Positions 39,450-51,630 of a DNA stretch of 64,000 nucleotides are shown piece by piece. Positions within the stretch are counted from its first letter, which is position 1. Each line of letters begins with the position of its first letter. The translations under genes were made by a program, and so were the position numbers. The stretch comes from Dimorphilus gyrociliatus (taxonomy: Eukaryota > Annelida > Polychaeta > Dinophilidae): positions 2,094,504-2,158,503 of the forward strand of contig CAJFCJ010000003.1 in the NCBI GenBank assembly GCA_904063045.1. Reading direction: 5' to 3'. The notes under the pieces are model-generated. The model made no database searches. It was not told the origin of the DNA and saw nothing but the letters and a program-made list of their open reading frames with translations.

Positions 39450-41009
39450 ATGCTTAAACAAGATATTCGAACGTATGGTGTATGTATAGGTGTAATAACA
39501 GGGTCTATAACTCTTGGTGTTTATGCGTATAAGAGGCTATTTAGTCGATTGCCTCCTGGACCTTTTACAATACCTTTTTTTGGGAGTCCAGCAAGAAAAA
39601 ATGAACTAGTATATGAAACGAATAAACGCTTAGCAGAAAAATATGGCGTAATTTTCTCATATTGGTCTGGTACACAGTAAGTTATTCTTTATTTCATGTG
39701 CTAAAATAATACATAAATGACAAAATCATTTATTAATCAATAGATTAAAGATATTCTTAAATGATTATAATTTAATAAAAGAAGCTTTTGTAAATCGTGG
39801 AGATGAATTTAGTCAAGCACCTCCAGAGAATATGAGTTATTTTCTCAAGTTTCATGATCGTACGTTGTTGATCTTTAACAAATTAACTGATTTATTGATG
39901 TGTAAACATTCTCTGATTCAAAAGGTTTTATAACGGTTGATTATAATGAAGACGTGAGAATTCTCAAGCGAGGGATTTTACAAGCTTTTCGGGGGCTCTT
40001 TGGTTCGGGAAAAACTCTTCTGGAAGACAGAATTCGGTTTGAACTATTTCATAAATTCTACAACATCAAAGATGATACTCCTATTGACGTTGGAGAATTT
40101 TTCAAGGCCCTAAGCGTTAACGTTACGTGTTCAATGTATTTTGGCAAAAGATTTGAATACGATAGTAAAGAGATGGATGAGCTCTTTAAGTTATCTCAAA
40201 ATTACTTTAAATGGTTTTTTGTGGAATTAACTTTAAATTTCACAAATATGCCACTACCCTTTTTTTTAAAGAAGATAATTTATCGTAAAGCGATTCAAAA
40301 ATCTAAAGATGCCATAGAAGGTATGAGGCAATGGGTTCGTTCGATGATGGAAGATCATGATGATACTGAAGATGACTTAGTTTCTGCCTACAAGAAATTA
40401 GTACCAGAAGCCAAGATTGAGGAAATAATTGATACAATAATGTTTTTACTTAGTGATCCTTTAGACGTGGTGCCTGGCGTTCTTTCTGGTTTATTTCATC
40501 TTGTTGCAATGCATCCAGAAAAACAACAGAAAATGTTCGAGGAAATATCGAATTCACAATCGTCGTTCTTAGATCAATCAAAATTACCTTACGTTAGGGC
40601 TTTTATTATTGAAACATTGAGATACGCTAATTTTGTTTCAAACTCTGCTGCTCATAGAGTGATCAAGGAAACGACACTACAAGGTTATAGAATACCAAAG
40701 GATGCTGATATTTATGCTAACTTTTATGCCGTTCATATGAATGAGGAAACTATGAAGGATTGCTTCATTTTCCGACCTGAAAGGCATTTGGAAGATAATC
40801 ACAATATTATTACTTTTGGTATTGGGCGAAAGTCTTGCCTTGGTGAGCAGTGGGTAAGATCCCAGATGTATTTGACATTGGTCATTACACTACAAAAGTA
40901 TCGCTTAGAACCTACTCCAGGATTTAATAAATTAAAATATCAAAGCGACGTATTTCACTTGCCAGAAAAAGTTGAGTTACTATTCATCGACAGAAACAAA
41001 AGTGACTAG
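39450..41009 (+). CDS. Cytochrome P450, CYP2-clan-like, divergent I-helix
   Basis: Exons 39450-39676, 39744-39859 and 39925-41009 give 475 residues. N-terminal membrane anchor (about 8-28) then the proline hinge LPPGPFTIPFFGS. K-helix ETLR at 344-347. The meander PERHLED is followed after only six residues by the heme loop FGIGRKSCLGE with axial Cys419. The I-helix, usually AGxDTT, reads DPLDVV at about 292-297, so the conserved threonine that helps deliver protons to oxygen is replaced by valine while the acidic residue is kept. The meander-to-heme spacing is also short. Fold and heme ligand look intact; the reaction may be non-canonical. Substrate unknown. Its 3' end is 79 bp from the MED14 stop, convergent. 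Confidence 0.9.
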
Positions 41010-41088
41010 AGCATAAATTAGTCTTTCCTTTCAAATGATTTTCTGTAAACGAAACAATATAAATAAACGAAACATTATCTTGAGTTGG

Positions 41089-44000
41089 CTAAAATGCCGT
41101 GGTAAGATTAATATTAAGTATAATATCTTTAATGTAACTGATTAGGAGGCCACTATTTCCGGATGTTGGAGGCATCATATTTATTCGTTCTAAATGTCCT
41201 CTAACTTGATCATAAATGGTTTGTATTTCGGGTCGAATAGTATTTTGAGGTTTGTTTCTCAAATCGATTGGCAGAAGATTTAGTTTTCTTGTTTGTACCT
41301 CATAAACGAAAGCGAGTACAAATTGTATATTGTTCCTGACATCTTCAGGCTCGGGGATAAATTCCAGCATAAACATACACTTCAGACGATCCTTCCAGAA
41401 AATAAATGTTGATACACCTGGAGGGCTGTTCAGTGGAGCGTCAGCCACGGGAAAAGTTAATAAGAGTTTGATTCTAAATGGAAACTGCGACTCTGGGTAA
41501 AACTCAAATTTAATTAATTGTATAAAATCCTTAAGTATTTGGACGGGAGCGCAGAGCAGCGACATGAAAGAAGTAATGGCATTCGTGTTATAAGGAGGGG
41601 ATGCAATTTTTGTGTCATAGAATTTCGTTAAAATAGAGTTTTCTTCCATATCCAGTGCCGATGATAAAATTTCAAATCGCAAAAACTGCATGTGATTATC
41701 TTCTAAATATACTTTATAAGTTAATGATTCGTTTTGGAATAGTAAACTCATATTGTCCTGACTTTGCAATGGAGTTAAAAATCCTAGTTGAGCTTTATCC
41801 ATGAGTACCTTTTTAAATTTTATCCGTTGATCCAAACAGGCCAAAAATCTTTCAAGGGGTGAGCAGTCAATAATGGAAACATTATTTCCAGCCGGCGGTC
41901 CAGCAGTCAACAGTTTGTTTAATGCCTGATATGACAACAAATTAGTTATTCCATCATTCGAGGGCTTTTCAGGTTCATTAAATCCCATAGGTTGCATACC
42001 GTAGTCGTCAGTCATCATTTCAAATAGTCCATCGTTGCTTTGAGCTGGTTGACAACTATCATCACTGATCCTGCGAAGGAAATTCGACAAGAATGGAATA
42101 TTGTGAAATGAAGGAGATAATCTGTGGTGAAGTGTAGCATCCTTAACATAAATTCCTTGTTCTTTCGGTGCTGCTATAAGCTCCAGCACAAATATAGATT
42201 TATATATCAAATGGACACGATTTACAGTTTGAACAATAGAACTAAATAAGATTGAAGGCTTAACATTTGCTGCTGTCAAGTGAAGGAAGGAATTAACTTT
42301 TCCTAGCAAAGTGTACATTTTACAGGTATCTAGTAAAAGTTGGACTATTTCCACCAAATCAACAGTATCGTTTACTATTTTTTGAAAGTGTATGGCAGCA
42401 AGTACGTGAGGATTTGGACCGCCAGAAGATCCTTTGCACCCAAATTTAATTTGAAGCGTACCATCACTCTTACACTGAAAACAAACAATATAGCTCCTTG
42501 TAGGTCCATAGGCAATTTGTAATTTCTTGAAATTATAGTTGTCAATGCTTATAGATCGTTGAAGTATTGTTGATTGTCTAAAGGCATAGTTTAACTTCCT
42601 TGCCGGTCCATATAATAAGACCAGGCTTGATATTTCTTTTAATAATCTTTCGACGGTTTTCTCAACAGGATCATTCAAATTGTATACAAAGTGTAAAGAA
42701 GCTGTATCACCGCTCCCCCCAATACAAACATCACTTAGAAAATTTTTATCGAATGACAACTCAACAGACCATTTAGCCAGTGACTTTTGGAAAATAAAAA
42801 TTTTACATTTTGTGAAACCATTGTGAAATGCTGCTAAGCTTTCTTTATCGATGTTTGGTAGACTTGAGAACTTGTTAATATTGAGCGAATAATTTATGCC
42901 AGTTTCATCAATTGTAGGACCACTATGTTGAACATCACACTTTCGTAGCTCGTCACTCAGTAGTGTAAACATCAGCTTGTCCTGCACAACTGATAAAATA
43001 TCTGCAAATTCTGTATCAAAATACATTGAAACTTCTGGATTAATTGCTCTCCGCTTTCGATCCTTTCGGGAGGATAAACGATTTTTTAAATGTTTCACAG
43101 AAAAATCGTCAACATTCGTTATAGTATCAATTTTCAAGAAGTATTCTGTTCTATCGGCTTTCGAAGCTTTTAACAGATAATAAAGTGTCTTCACAGTCTT
43201 TATGCAATTAAGTTGAAAATCAACAGCCAGATAATAATGCTCAAACTTGGTGTTGGAAGTTAAAGGAATAAAATTAACATATTTCGAGAACTGACTTAGC
43301 TCATCTTGTGATAATAGCGGAAGGGAAGATAAAAAATGTCGCCCAAACGATCGTGCAATCATTTCGAAATGATTTCTAATTAACTTAAATCTTTAAAATA
43401 AAACTATAAGTACACATGAATTAAAAATATATATTTCCAAATACCTAATATCAATAAGAATTTCGCCAAGTCCAGGCTTTGAGGGATTATTAAGGCAGTT
43501 TTGTAATTTTTTACAATTGTTTTTACCTGTAATGTACATACAATTATATTTTTATGATTATGGGATATTCCATCTTCTACTTGCCAATAAATTCTGATGA
43601 AACTACAAAATTCCCTGTTAAAACCTCAACTCCTATAAATAAATGATTTCCACCAATGCAATCTTTGACGATAGGGACCCGTAAAATAACGGGTAACTTT
43701 GTCAATTCACATGGATCTTTCAATAAGAGGCAGAGTTCCCTTGATAATTCATTCAATTTTGCGATTGATCTAAAAGAAGGTATAAGTTGACAAAACAGAT
43801 AGGAAGTTTGTTAAAAAATAATGTACCTGACGTTTATAACATGAGTCAACATATCATCAATTGATAAATTACAGCTGTTTAACATTGTAGGAACCATTAT
43901 AGATTCCGAACCGACCAGTTCAGGCAAGTGGCTTATTACCAGCGGTTTCGCTTTTAAATTTTCATTAACATGGACAATCAATTTATATTGTAGGTCTAAT

Positions 44001-45265
44001 CAAGGAATCATAATTATAATACATTCAAACTTTTAAGTCGAAATATAAACGTTCTTACTTGTCTGAGTTTGACTATTTTTGATTCTCGCGCTGTGATTTT
44101 GAAAAGAAATATTTAGAAACATATTCTTATAATATTATGATGTAGTTTGTTCTTACCACCAGTATACTAGTGTTAATTTCTGCCCTATCAAGTACTGCTC
44201 GATATGAACATAGTTTATCCATCTATCATGAGTAAGACGCTGCGCTTGTGAAAACAAAACTTCGAGTTGCAGACTCTGACAGAAGCTATGCAGCGTGTCG
44301 TACAAATCATGAAATGGATTTTGACAATCTATGAGCCTTGATTGAACAACTTCCTTAAGGTAATTTACCTATAAACAAAATTATCTGAGATCTGATAAAT
44401 GTATAGTCATTTCATACTTGTAAAGGATGCACTAAAGATCGACAAGCTCCTATATTGGGATCCTCAACTAGCATTTCTAGTTTTACAACCTTCCACGGAA
44501 TAGTTGGAGAGTTTCCCAATAAAGTTAATGTTATTCTAAATTCATTATTCACGGTAAATGTAACAGTTCCTTCGTCTAGGGATAATTTGAAATTAATTAA
44601 TTTAACATACAAATTAATTAACTTTACCAAACGTTATTTGACGCATGTACGAAGGTAAATTTTCAGTAACTAGACGCTGTTCTATTATATAAGATAACTG
44701 TTTAAGCGTTTTCTGCTTTTCTTCAGCTGAAATAGGGTCTGCAGGTATGATTTGATCCCTTATACATGTTGGCATTCTTTTATATGTTCCTGTAGTCAGA
44801 ACATCGATGGCAATTGGTAATGCAAAAGAGGGCAAACGAGCATTCACTAGCGATTCACGGGCCATCCTCGCTAAATTATCTGCACTATCAACAAAAAAAT
44901 TCGATTGTTGATTGAGAAACTGCATAATAGCACCACATTTTTCCACTTTAGATGCGCTATTTGCCCATTTAACTAATGCTAGAAGACGAATGAAGACATT
45001 TCTTGAACGAGAAGCAAATTCTATGATGTCCACCTTTCGATCTATGTCAGACTTGCGAGGTAATCTGTTCGCGATAGCTAAGTGATAGATCGAAATTCAG
45101 ACTAATGCAATTTACTTACATTTCACTCAGAACAATCACTTGATTGTACGTTCTCTGTAAAATAAGATCTAGCAGATTTGCAAGAGAAACAGTCTGACCA
45201 CAGCCGCTCATTGCATTTTGAGGTCCAACATACGGAGCTATAACATCATCCATAGACTCTTCCAT
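41089..45265 (-). CDS. MED14: Mediator complex subunit 14
   Basis: Nine exons: 45265-45120, 45064-44628, 44575-44418, 44368-44157, 44090-44059, 43995-43827, 43769-43585, 43526-43445, 43390-41089; 1240 residues (human 1454). N-terminal MED14 domain: [61 protein letters not shown]. The C-terminal exon carries LARLP-equivalent repeats and [26 protein letters not shown], as in the vertebrate tail. The Ser/Pro-rich linker of the vertebrate protein is largely missing, which accounts for the shorter length. Known role: backbone of Mediator linking head, middle and tail. Intron 7 (43584-43527) must start with GC (G|GCAAGT) to keep frame. Confidence 0.95.
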
Positions 45266-45909
45266 TTCGGATTGATCTGTTTTTAGGCTCTGTAGGATAT
45301 ATCATTCGTTAGGCATCGGGAATTAAATTAGTTTTATCCGTCTTTGATAACAACAGAAAGTTCCAAAGTTTTATATTTCGGAAAAGTAAAGAAACTTTTC
45401 TGAGATAATAAGTGGGCAGTCTCACCCAAATTTTATATTGCTTAACTTACAAATTGCAGCAAAGAGATTGAAAACTATATGACGATACTAAATAACTTTT
45501 AAAGCGAATTATTATTAGTGTTATATGAGGGAGATGTTAAATTTTTCAGTCTTTGATTCAGTCTCAAAAGAGCCTTTTGCAAATGTCAACATAATAATAA
45601 TATTTTTAAACCATAGAATGTAGGAAAAACTTATATACACTATTACCATTTCTATTAAAACGATTTTATAACTTTAATTTATCAAATAACCGGTAAATCG
45701 TCATTTCTCCGACATCGCTGCTCCTCAATGCAAACGGATACGGAAGTAGTATTTTTTACGAGAATGAGTACAAGGCCATTGTTTTCGTAATTCATTGACG
45801 CGGAAAATTTAAATGGATAGTAAATTTATTTTCTTGTTTATTTAACTACCAAAAAGTTTGGACTTAAGATATAAAATATCAGACAATTATTCATTTGACA
45901 AGTGAAGGT
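45266..45909. other. Spacer between MED14 and PDCD5
   Basis: About 640 bp, MED14 promoter side. AT-rich; no gene seen. Confidence 0.45.
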
Positions 45910-46522
45910 TCAATAATCTTCATCATCACTATCGAAAGCAGCTCTCCTTCTATCAAATTTAACTGTAGTTTGCTTTTGGGTCTTCTGGTTAACTTGTTCT
46001 AGAAGACTTTTTAATTGATCTTCACCCAATTTTCCCATTATCTGCCCAGTTTGAGCCATTTGACATAGCATGCTCTCAACCATTTTAGCTTTTTCCGGTT
46101 TGGTTAGTGCTATGCAATTTACTGGAAAAAAAATGAAATATTTATATAGTCATGCCTATCCAGTTTCTATTTAAATTTGGCATACATCTTGCTCTCGCAT
46201 TTTGATCAAGCACTTGATTTAAAATACTATTTTTCATGTCTTCCTGCTTCTTCTGCATTTCCATTTTTCTTTGGGCATCTTCACTACCTTCCCCTCCGAA
46301 GCCCTAATAAATTATGACATTATATTGAACCAGAAAAATTTCGAGTATTTCTTAGAGGTATAATGAGCCTAACTACAGTTCTACAGCACGATTTGTCTAT
46401 TTAATCAAGGTTACAACTGATGTAGCTTATTTTTGTAACCATCATTAACTGAACTTTACCCGCTGGTTAGCTTCCATTTCAGCCAAACGTTTTTGGCGAA
46501 GAGCATTTAAATCATCGTCCAT
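45910..46522 (-). CDS. PDCD5: Programmed cell death protein 5
   Basis: Exons 46522-46460, 46303-46186 and 46121-45910 give 130 residues (human 125). The protein starts MDDDLNALRQKRLAEME and continues with the DNA-binding TFAR19 three-helix core (NSILNQVLDQNARAR, LTKPEKAKMVESMLCQMA, QTTVKFDRRRA). It ends with the acidic tail FDSDDEDY. Known role: conserved nuclear/cytosolic protein linked to apoptosis and chaperonin (CCT) binding. Confidence 0.95.
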
Positions 46523-48795
46523 TATTTTCTAAAATTTCGATAGGTGATATCGACAGAGCGATAATGAGAAAAGCGGTGAGTTAAAAATATTCCGCCTAAA
46601 CTGGTACTGTGTTTTAGGCGGAAATTTCAAATGATAGAAACTTGAAAATGTTATAGAGAATGCTGAGAGCGTAAAGTGTCTTTTTTAGAAGATTTCTTCA
46701 ATGGTATGATTACTGTAAAAATCAATACATTTATATGCAATTCTAATAAATTCTTGATAATGTTTCAAAGAAGTAGACAATAGAAATATTTTTTGTTAGA
46801 ATATAATGCTTTCAGACAGCCCGAAGATGTTACAAACAAAGATGTTAGCTTTTCAATAATCTGACTTCAGGTGAGAGATATTTAAAAATTTCCAAGAAAT
46901 TACTTGAGTTGTAAAATAAGCAAGAGAGCTATTTAGAAAGATTCTTATCAGACAGTTAAAAGAGATAGTGAAAACTGTAAAAAGGTTTGGGTGGCTAGCT
47001 GCCTTTTCTTATTTACTGAAAAAGCAGTAAGGATAGCTAGTTCTTTTCTTGGGACTTATTGTGAAAGGTATTCATTTGTTTATCTACTTTCTTACCATAA
47101 TCTAACTTTTAAGACGATGAAAGACAAGAGAAAGGAGAAAAATTTTTGAAAAGCATTCGGAAGAGAATGTAAGTTTGTAAGTTGGTTTAAGTTTCGTTTT
47201 TTTAATTAATAATAACTTAATTAATAATTATATTCCGATTGGCTTAACCCTTAAGAGGACATTCGTGAGAAGGCTAAGTACGAGAGCCTGTGTCTCATTT
47301 TCTTTTTTGACTTTATATATTGATCTTCTATTGAGCTTTATAAAAATGGGAGGATCTTTGAGTAATTTTGGTTTCTAGATTAAAGATAATTGAATTCTAA
47401 GCAACGCAATCGATATCTAAAAGGGTGGAGCTATGAAATAATGATAAACTTAAACTTGCCTTTTGGTACAATATGTTCTCTATCAAAGATTGTTTAGTGC
47501 ATCTTATTTAACAAAAGAAAATACTTATATATCTTAATATTACAAATCATCTATGAATGTCAATACATATATTCATAAATTATAAATTATTATCTAAAAA
47601 ATATATGTAAACTTTTAAACCGTTGCCTAAGAAACGATGTTTATAGTTTAGGTTATAAGAAAATCTGATGGAGAGTTTTGTTTTCTTCTCTTTAATATTT
47701 ATCAGCCTATAAAAAGAACTTTTCTCTATCAAACATGAAAAAAAAATTATAAAAAAGGAATGCGTTGATTGATGAAATAATAGGTTAAAATTCCAGATTT
47801 GATTGGTATTTTTATAAATTCTATCCTCCCTTTCTTATATAACTTTAGATTTTTCAAATAATTAATTTACTTAGAAAAATTTGAGATTTTATATTGGATT
47901 AATAGAAGTATAGTTAACCGTTAACGATTCGAAAGAAGAGTTAATATAATATTTATTAATGGGATAAGGCAAATAGCAAGGAACAGTTACCATCACCCCC
48001 AGCTATCTCTTTAAGTAATGTATCGTATTATTAGAAAATTACCGTTGTATCTTCCCTAATCTCTCTTGCATAGAATAGAATTAAAGCTATAGTTTAGTAT
48101 CAAGAAACCTCTATCTAGAACCCTTGCTGCTCTTCTCTCCATTATAAAATACAATATAAAAATGGTAAGTTTACAAATTTCCTTCTCTTAATATAATAAT
48201 AGTAACATGAAGTTTTAATCATTTATTCATTGATAAACACCAATATTTTTACTAATAGTTGATGCGTAATTTTCCGAAAAGTATGTTTTTATTTAATTTT
48301 ACATAAACATTTGAAATAAAAGTAGAAAACCGATGATTATGTAATAAAATTTCAAGTTATTTAATACAGAATCATTTTTTTTTTTACCATAACTAATTGA
48401 CGTAGTTTTGTAAATTACTCTGGTTTATAAACATATTAACTGGGAATAGTAGATGGCGCTTACTGTATCTGATAAACGAAAATACTGCAAAGATAAGCAA
48501 ACTATATAAAAAAGGAACCTCGAAATTTTCTTAATTTTACACTAGTCGAGCGAATAAATCCAACGATCGTGACTTTTTCCTTCTTCGAGCAAGCTGTTTG
48601 GTCCTGTATGAAGAATATTAAGCTCTCTCTGTTTGCTAGAGTAAAGTCTATGTCGTATACTTTTATAAAAATCATGAAAATTTAAACTTATATTTTTCAG
48701 TTTCTACTTGTTTTCTCTGCGGAAAGAAAAACAATGATAATTCAAATATAGTTCGAAACTGTTATATCTTCTTTATCTCTCTTGCAAATTGCAGA
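46523..48795. other. Long intergenic region
   Basis: About 2.3 kb, the longest gap in the window. AT-rich, with AATTAATAATAAC-type runs near 47200. An ATG directly followed by a GTAAGT donor at about 48164-48172 (AAAAATGGTAAGT) may be the end of a 5' exon for the small membrane protein at 48796. Otherwise no gene seen. Confidence 0.45.
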
Positions 48796-49062
48796 ATGCC
48801 ATTGTGCAAAGAAAAGATTTTGTTAAATATAAGCAATCAAACAACATATTCTTCAATATTATCAACTTGGAGGAATGAAACAAATTCAACTTTATTGCCC
48901 GATTCTAAAGATGACGACGATCGTCTATTCGCTAAACTTCAATTTATTAAGGCTATAGTACTTGTTGTTGTTGTTGCTGCCCTACTATTGTCAAGTTGCC
49001 GATTAATTTTTAAGACTTTCTCAAAATACACAGCATCGTCAACGAAGAGGAACGAAGTATGA
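48796..49062 (+). CDS. Small single-pass membrane protein, unknown
   Basis: 88 codons, directly preceded by a good splice acceptor (TTGCAG at 48790-48795), so a 5' exon is likely. The N-terminal half (about 1-50) has three N-glycosylation sequons (NQT, NET, NST within ISNQTTY...TNSTLL) and an acidic DSKDDDD. One strong membrane helix follows (FIKAIVLVVVVAALLLSS) and then a short basic tail (RLIFKTFSKY...KRNEV). The layout (glycosylated outside, one helix, short basic inside) resembles small ion-channel auxiliary subunits such as KCNE, but no KCNE motif is recognised. If the upstream ATG at about 48164 were used instead, a different frame would be read for 30 codons only. Short length and unknown family keep confidence moderate. 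Confidence 0.5.
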   Translation: MPLCKEKILLNISNQTTYSSILSTWRNETNSTLLPDSKDDDDRLFAKLQFIKAIVLVVVVAALLLSSCRLIFKTFSKYTASSTKRNEV

Positions 49063-49916
49063 GCAAAAAATATTGACAATAGAGAAACGTCTTTCTTATT
49101 TGTAAATAGAGGCAGATGTTACAGTGATATACGACTCAAGTTTGGTTCATCACTTTTAGTATTAATCAACCAGTATTATCTTATCTAATTTCCTATTTAA
49201 ACAAAAAATAAAAGAAAACTAATTGACGATAAAAGTGGATTAATTTGACTGTGCTCTTGTTTCTGTCTTTCTTTTTTATCCTCGTAATGACAATACCTTG
49301 TTAAATTTGTACCTTATTTCACCAAATCCATCTTTATATAACTATAACACAAGAATTAAAAAAGATACTTGCTCATTAGACAAAGAAGACAGAGGGGTAT
49401 CATTTATCAAACAGTAAATATAATGTATTAATTAAAAGACAAAAATTTTTATAAACGACATCATAAGTTTGTATTTCAGCATTATAGAAAGAATGTTTAC
49501 ATAGAAGTTATTTTAATAAACAACTAATTACATATTCTGCATAAACGATTATATTTATTATAAAGATATAAAATACTTGATTATCAATCATAGTAACTTG
49601 TTATATCTGATTAGAATTTAAATATGCATTCTGAAAGGATAAATAAATTTCATGGAGTCATACCTCTTTGTAGATTGTTAATTGTATAGGATAAAATAAA
49701 AAAAGAGGGTCATGCACTCATTTTATCCAACTATAAGATGCGACAAATGTTTGCTTTTGTGTCGCAAGTACTCAATCTATATGCTGCGGATTTGCTAAAA
49801 ATAATCCTTTAAAGGTATAAATTTATTATTTTCAACTTTGTAACAAACTTAAAACAAAAAAAATATATACGTTTACTAAAGAGTGTATGTACTTTAGTAA
49901 ATGTACGTTCAGACAT

Positions 49917-49934
49917 ACACACACACACACACAC
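49917..49934. repeat. (AC)9 microsatellite
   Basis: Uninterrupted AC dinucleotide run. Confidence 0.9.
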
Positions 49935-50214
49935 ATGGTTCTCACTAAAGAGAATGCTTTCCCTTATCTAATAAGAGTTACTGTACACGATGCAATACTT
50001 TCGATAGCTTTGAAACATTGTTTTGAATATATTAATCTATGTATAATTAACAAATAAATACAATTCATTATATATTTAGTTACCTTTATATACCAAATAC
50101 CGTATTCTCTAAATAGTTCTCTTTGATTAAATCATTAAATCATTCATGCATAAAATCTTTGATATCATTGTTTTTAGTGAAACCCACTACGTTTTTAGAT
50201 ATAGTAGTAGTATA

Positions 50215-50216
<2 letters not shown>

Positions 50217-50245
<29 letters not shown>
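50217..50245. repeat. (AT)n microsatellite
   Basis: Uninterrupted AT dinucleotide run of about 29 bp. Confidence 0.9.
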
Positions 50246-50454
50246 ACTAAAAGAAAAAAAAATTCTATATATAACTAAACTGAAAAAATACTCTTTTCAA
50301 GAAAAGAAAAAGAGATGTCTAAATAGAACAGAAGAAAGAATTTTTAAACATTACCGCGAATTTTTTTTCTCTTTAATAAAAAAATACTATAAACGAAAAC
50401 TCGTTAATTATAGAAGGAAATCTGATAATTATATCTGATAAACGAAATTAAGAT

Positions 50455-51630
50455 CTAAGAATCCCTTTCAAACTCTTGTTCTGATATTTTACCATGGCAG
50501 CTATGTGATAATAATGTTCGGCTTTTAGTTTCGGTATCTGTCAAGACTACCGGCGGAAGATCGGGGAGAGTCACTTCCGTTTCGTGGCAATTCGTCCAAA
50601 TACAAACGGCTGCTATTGGTTTCATGACATTCTGCCAGATATTTTCGTGACGAATAGCTTTCCTTAACATTGTATAATACACAACGGTCAATAGTAACCC
50701 TAAGGAAGTAGAAGCCAGAGAAATTATGCCAAGAAATCGCCAACTGTCATTCCAAATGATTGTAGTGGCTACAGCTGATTGAATTGCAAAGAGAAGGTTG
50801 CAGAATAAGATTTCGCCTTCTGGTCTATAGCCTTCGCTGGGTGAAATATAGGTCCATATTGTAAAATAAGAATAAATTAACGACTTTCGGAAGCCGTAGA
50901 TGGCAGAATAGACAGCAATGATTATAGCTACGTGGACGGCCACTGTTGATAAGAGTACTTTATATCCGTATCTGATGAGTAAGGATAGAAAGCAAGACAG
51001 TCTTGCCGTAAGACCTAAAGAGACTACTAGTAAGTTTGTAAGGCTGGTCACATGAGAGTAGGAAGATAAAGCCCTTTTTGACCTAACTTTTTCAAAAACC
51101 GCAACGCCAACTATACAGCTACAAAAAGAATTTACCGTTGATACAACTTGCATAACGTGAATGTCGGAAGTTGAATATAATATCAACGAAGAATTAAGAA
51201 TAAATTGAGGCCCCGAATCTACAACTGCATGAACTAGTAATATTTGTGCACAGATCCATTCTCGTCGGCGTCTTGCTTCGCTATCTGGTCCTGGACCATC
51301 ACACTTCTTTGAGGCAATCACGAAACGATGACTTATTATTGCCAATTGCAATGGTATATTCAAAAGCGTTAAAAGTGCAATTCTAAGAGGATGCCGGCGT
51401 TCCGCCAGTCCATAGGCAATTCGCACAGAGTAGACAGAAGCGCAAATAATACCATTAGCAAGGAAGAAGAGCGATGAAAATGCTGTTACCAAGTAGGTAC
51501 CCTGACGAGCAAGGTGGATGATGACCGAAAGATCTGTAATTAGATCAAAGCCAATTAGGATTGTAACTAGAGTGAAGGCTAGTCCGCTACAGCAATGTTT
51601 CGATGTCGTCTCTTCTTCCTCTTCATCCAT
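50455..51630 (-). CDS. XK-related-like multi-pass membrane protein
   Basis: Single exon, 391 residues, with 9-10 hydrophobic segments. The first segment carries FDLITDLSVIIHLARQGTY, matching the D-x-x-T-D plus G spacing of XK/XKR proteins. HAVVDSGPQFILNSSLIL matches the family E/D-x-x-PQ-x-x-L-Q segment. N terminus starts MDEEEEE and the cytosolic C-terminal tail is Thr/Ser-rich. Known role of family members: XKR4/8/9 are caspase-activated phospholipid scramblases and XK partners VPS13A. I see no obvious caspase site near the C terminus. Assigned by topology and two motifs, so subfamily is open. Confidence 0.7.
   Translation of the reverse strand: MDEEEEETTSKHCCSGLAFTLVTILIGFDLITDLSVIIHLARQGTYLVTAFSSLFFLANGIICASVYSVRIAYGLAERRHPLRIALLTLLNIPLQLAIISHRFVIASKKCDGPGPDSEARRRREWICAQILLVHAVVDSGPQFILNSSLILYSTSDIHVMQVVSTVNSFCSCIVGVAVFEKVRSKRALSSYSHVTSLTNLLVVSLGLTARLSCFLSLLIRYGYKVLLSTVAVHVAIIIAVYSAIYGFRKSLIYSYFTIWTYISPSEGYRPEGEILFCNLLFAIQSAVATTIIWNDSWRFLGIISLASTSLGLLLTVVYYTMLRKAIRHENIWQNVMKPIAAVCIWTNCHETEVTLPDLPPVVLTDTETKSRTLLSHSCHGKISEQEFERDS

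Larger units (their letters stand above)
49063..50454. other. Intergenic region with microsatellites
   Basis: About 1.4 kb, convergent. Holds an (AC)9 run and an (AT)n run (listed separately). No gene seen. Confidence 0.5.

Noticed and set aside
43580..43581. GT donor (AA|GTAGAA) for MED14 exon 7
   Set aside because: Joining from it to the only acceptor nearby creates an immediate stop; the GC donor four bases upstream keeps the frame.
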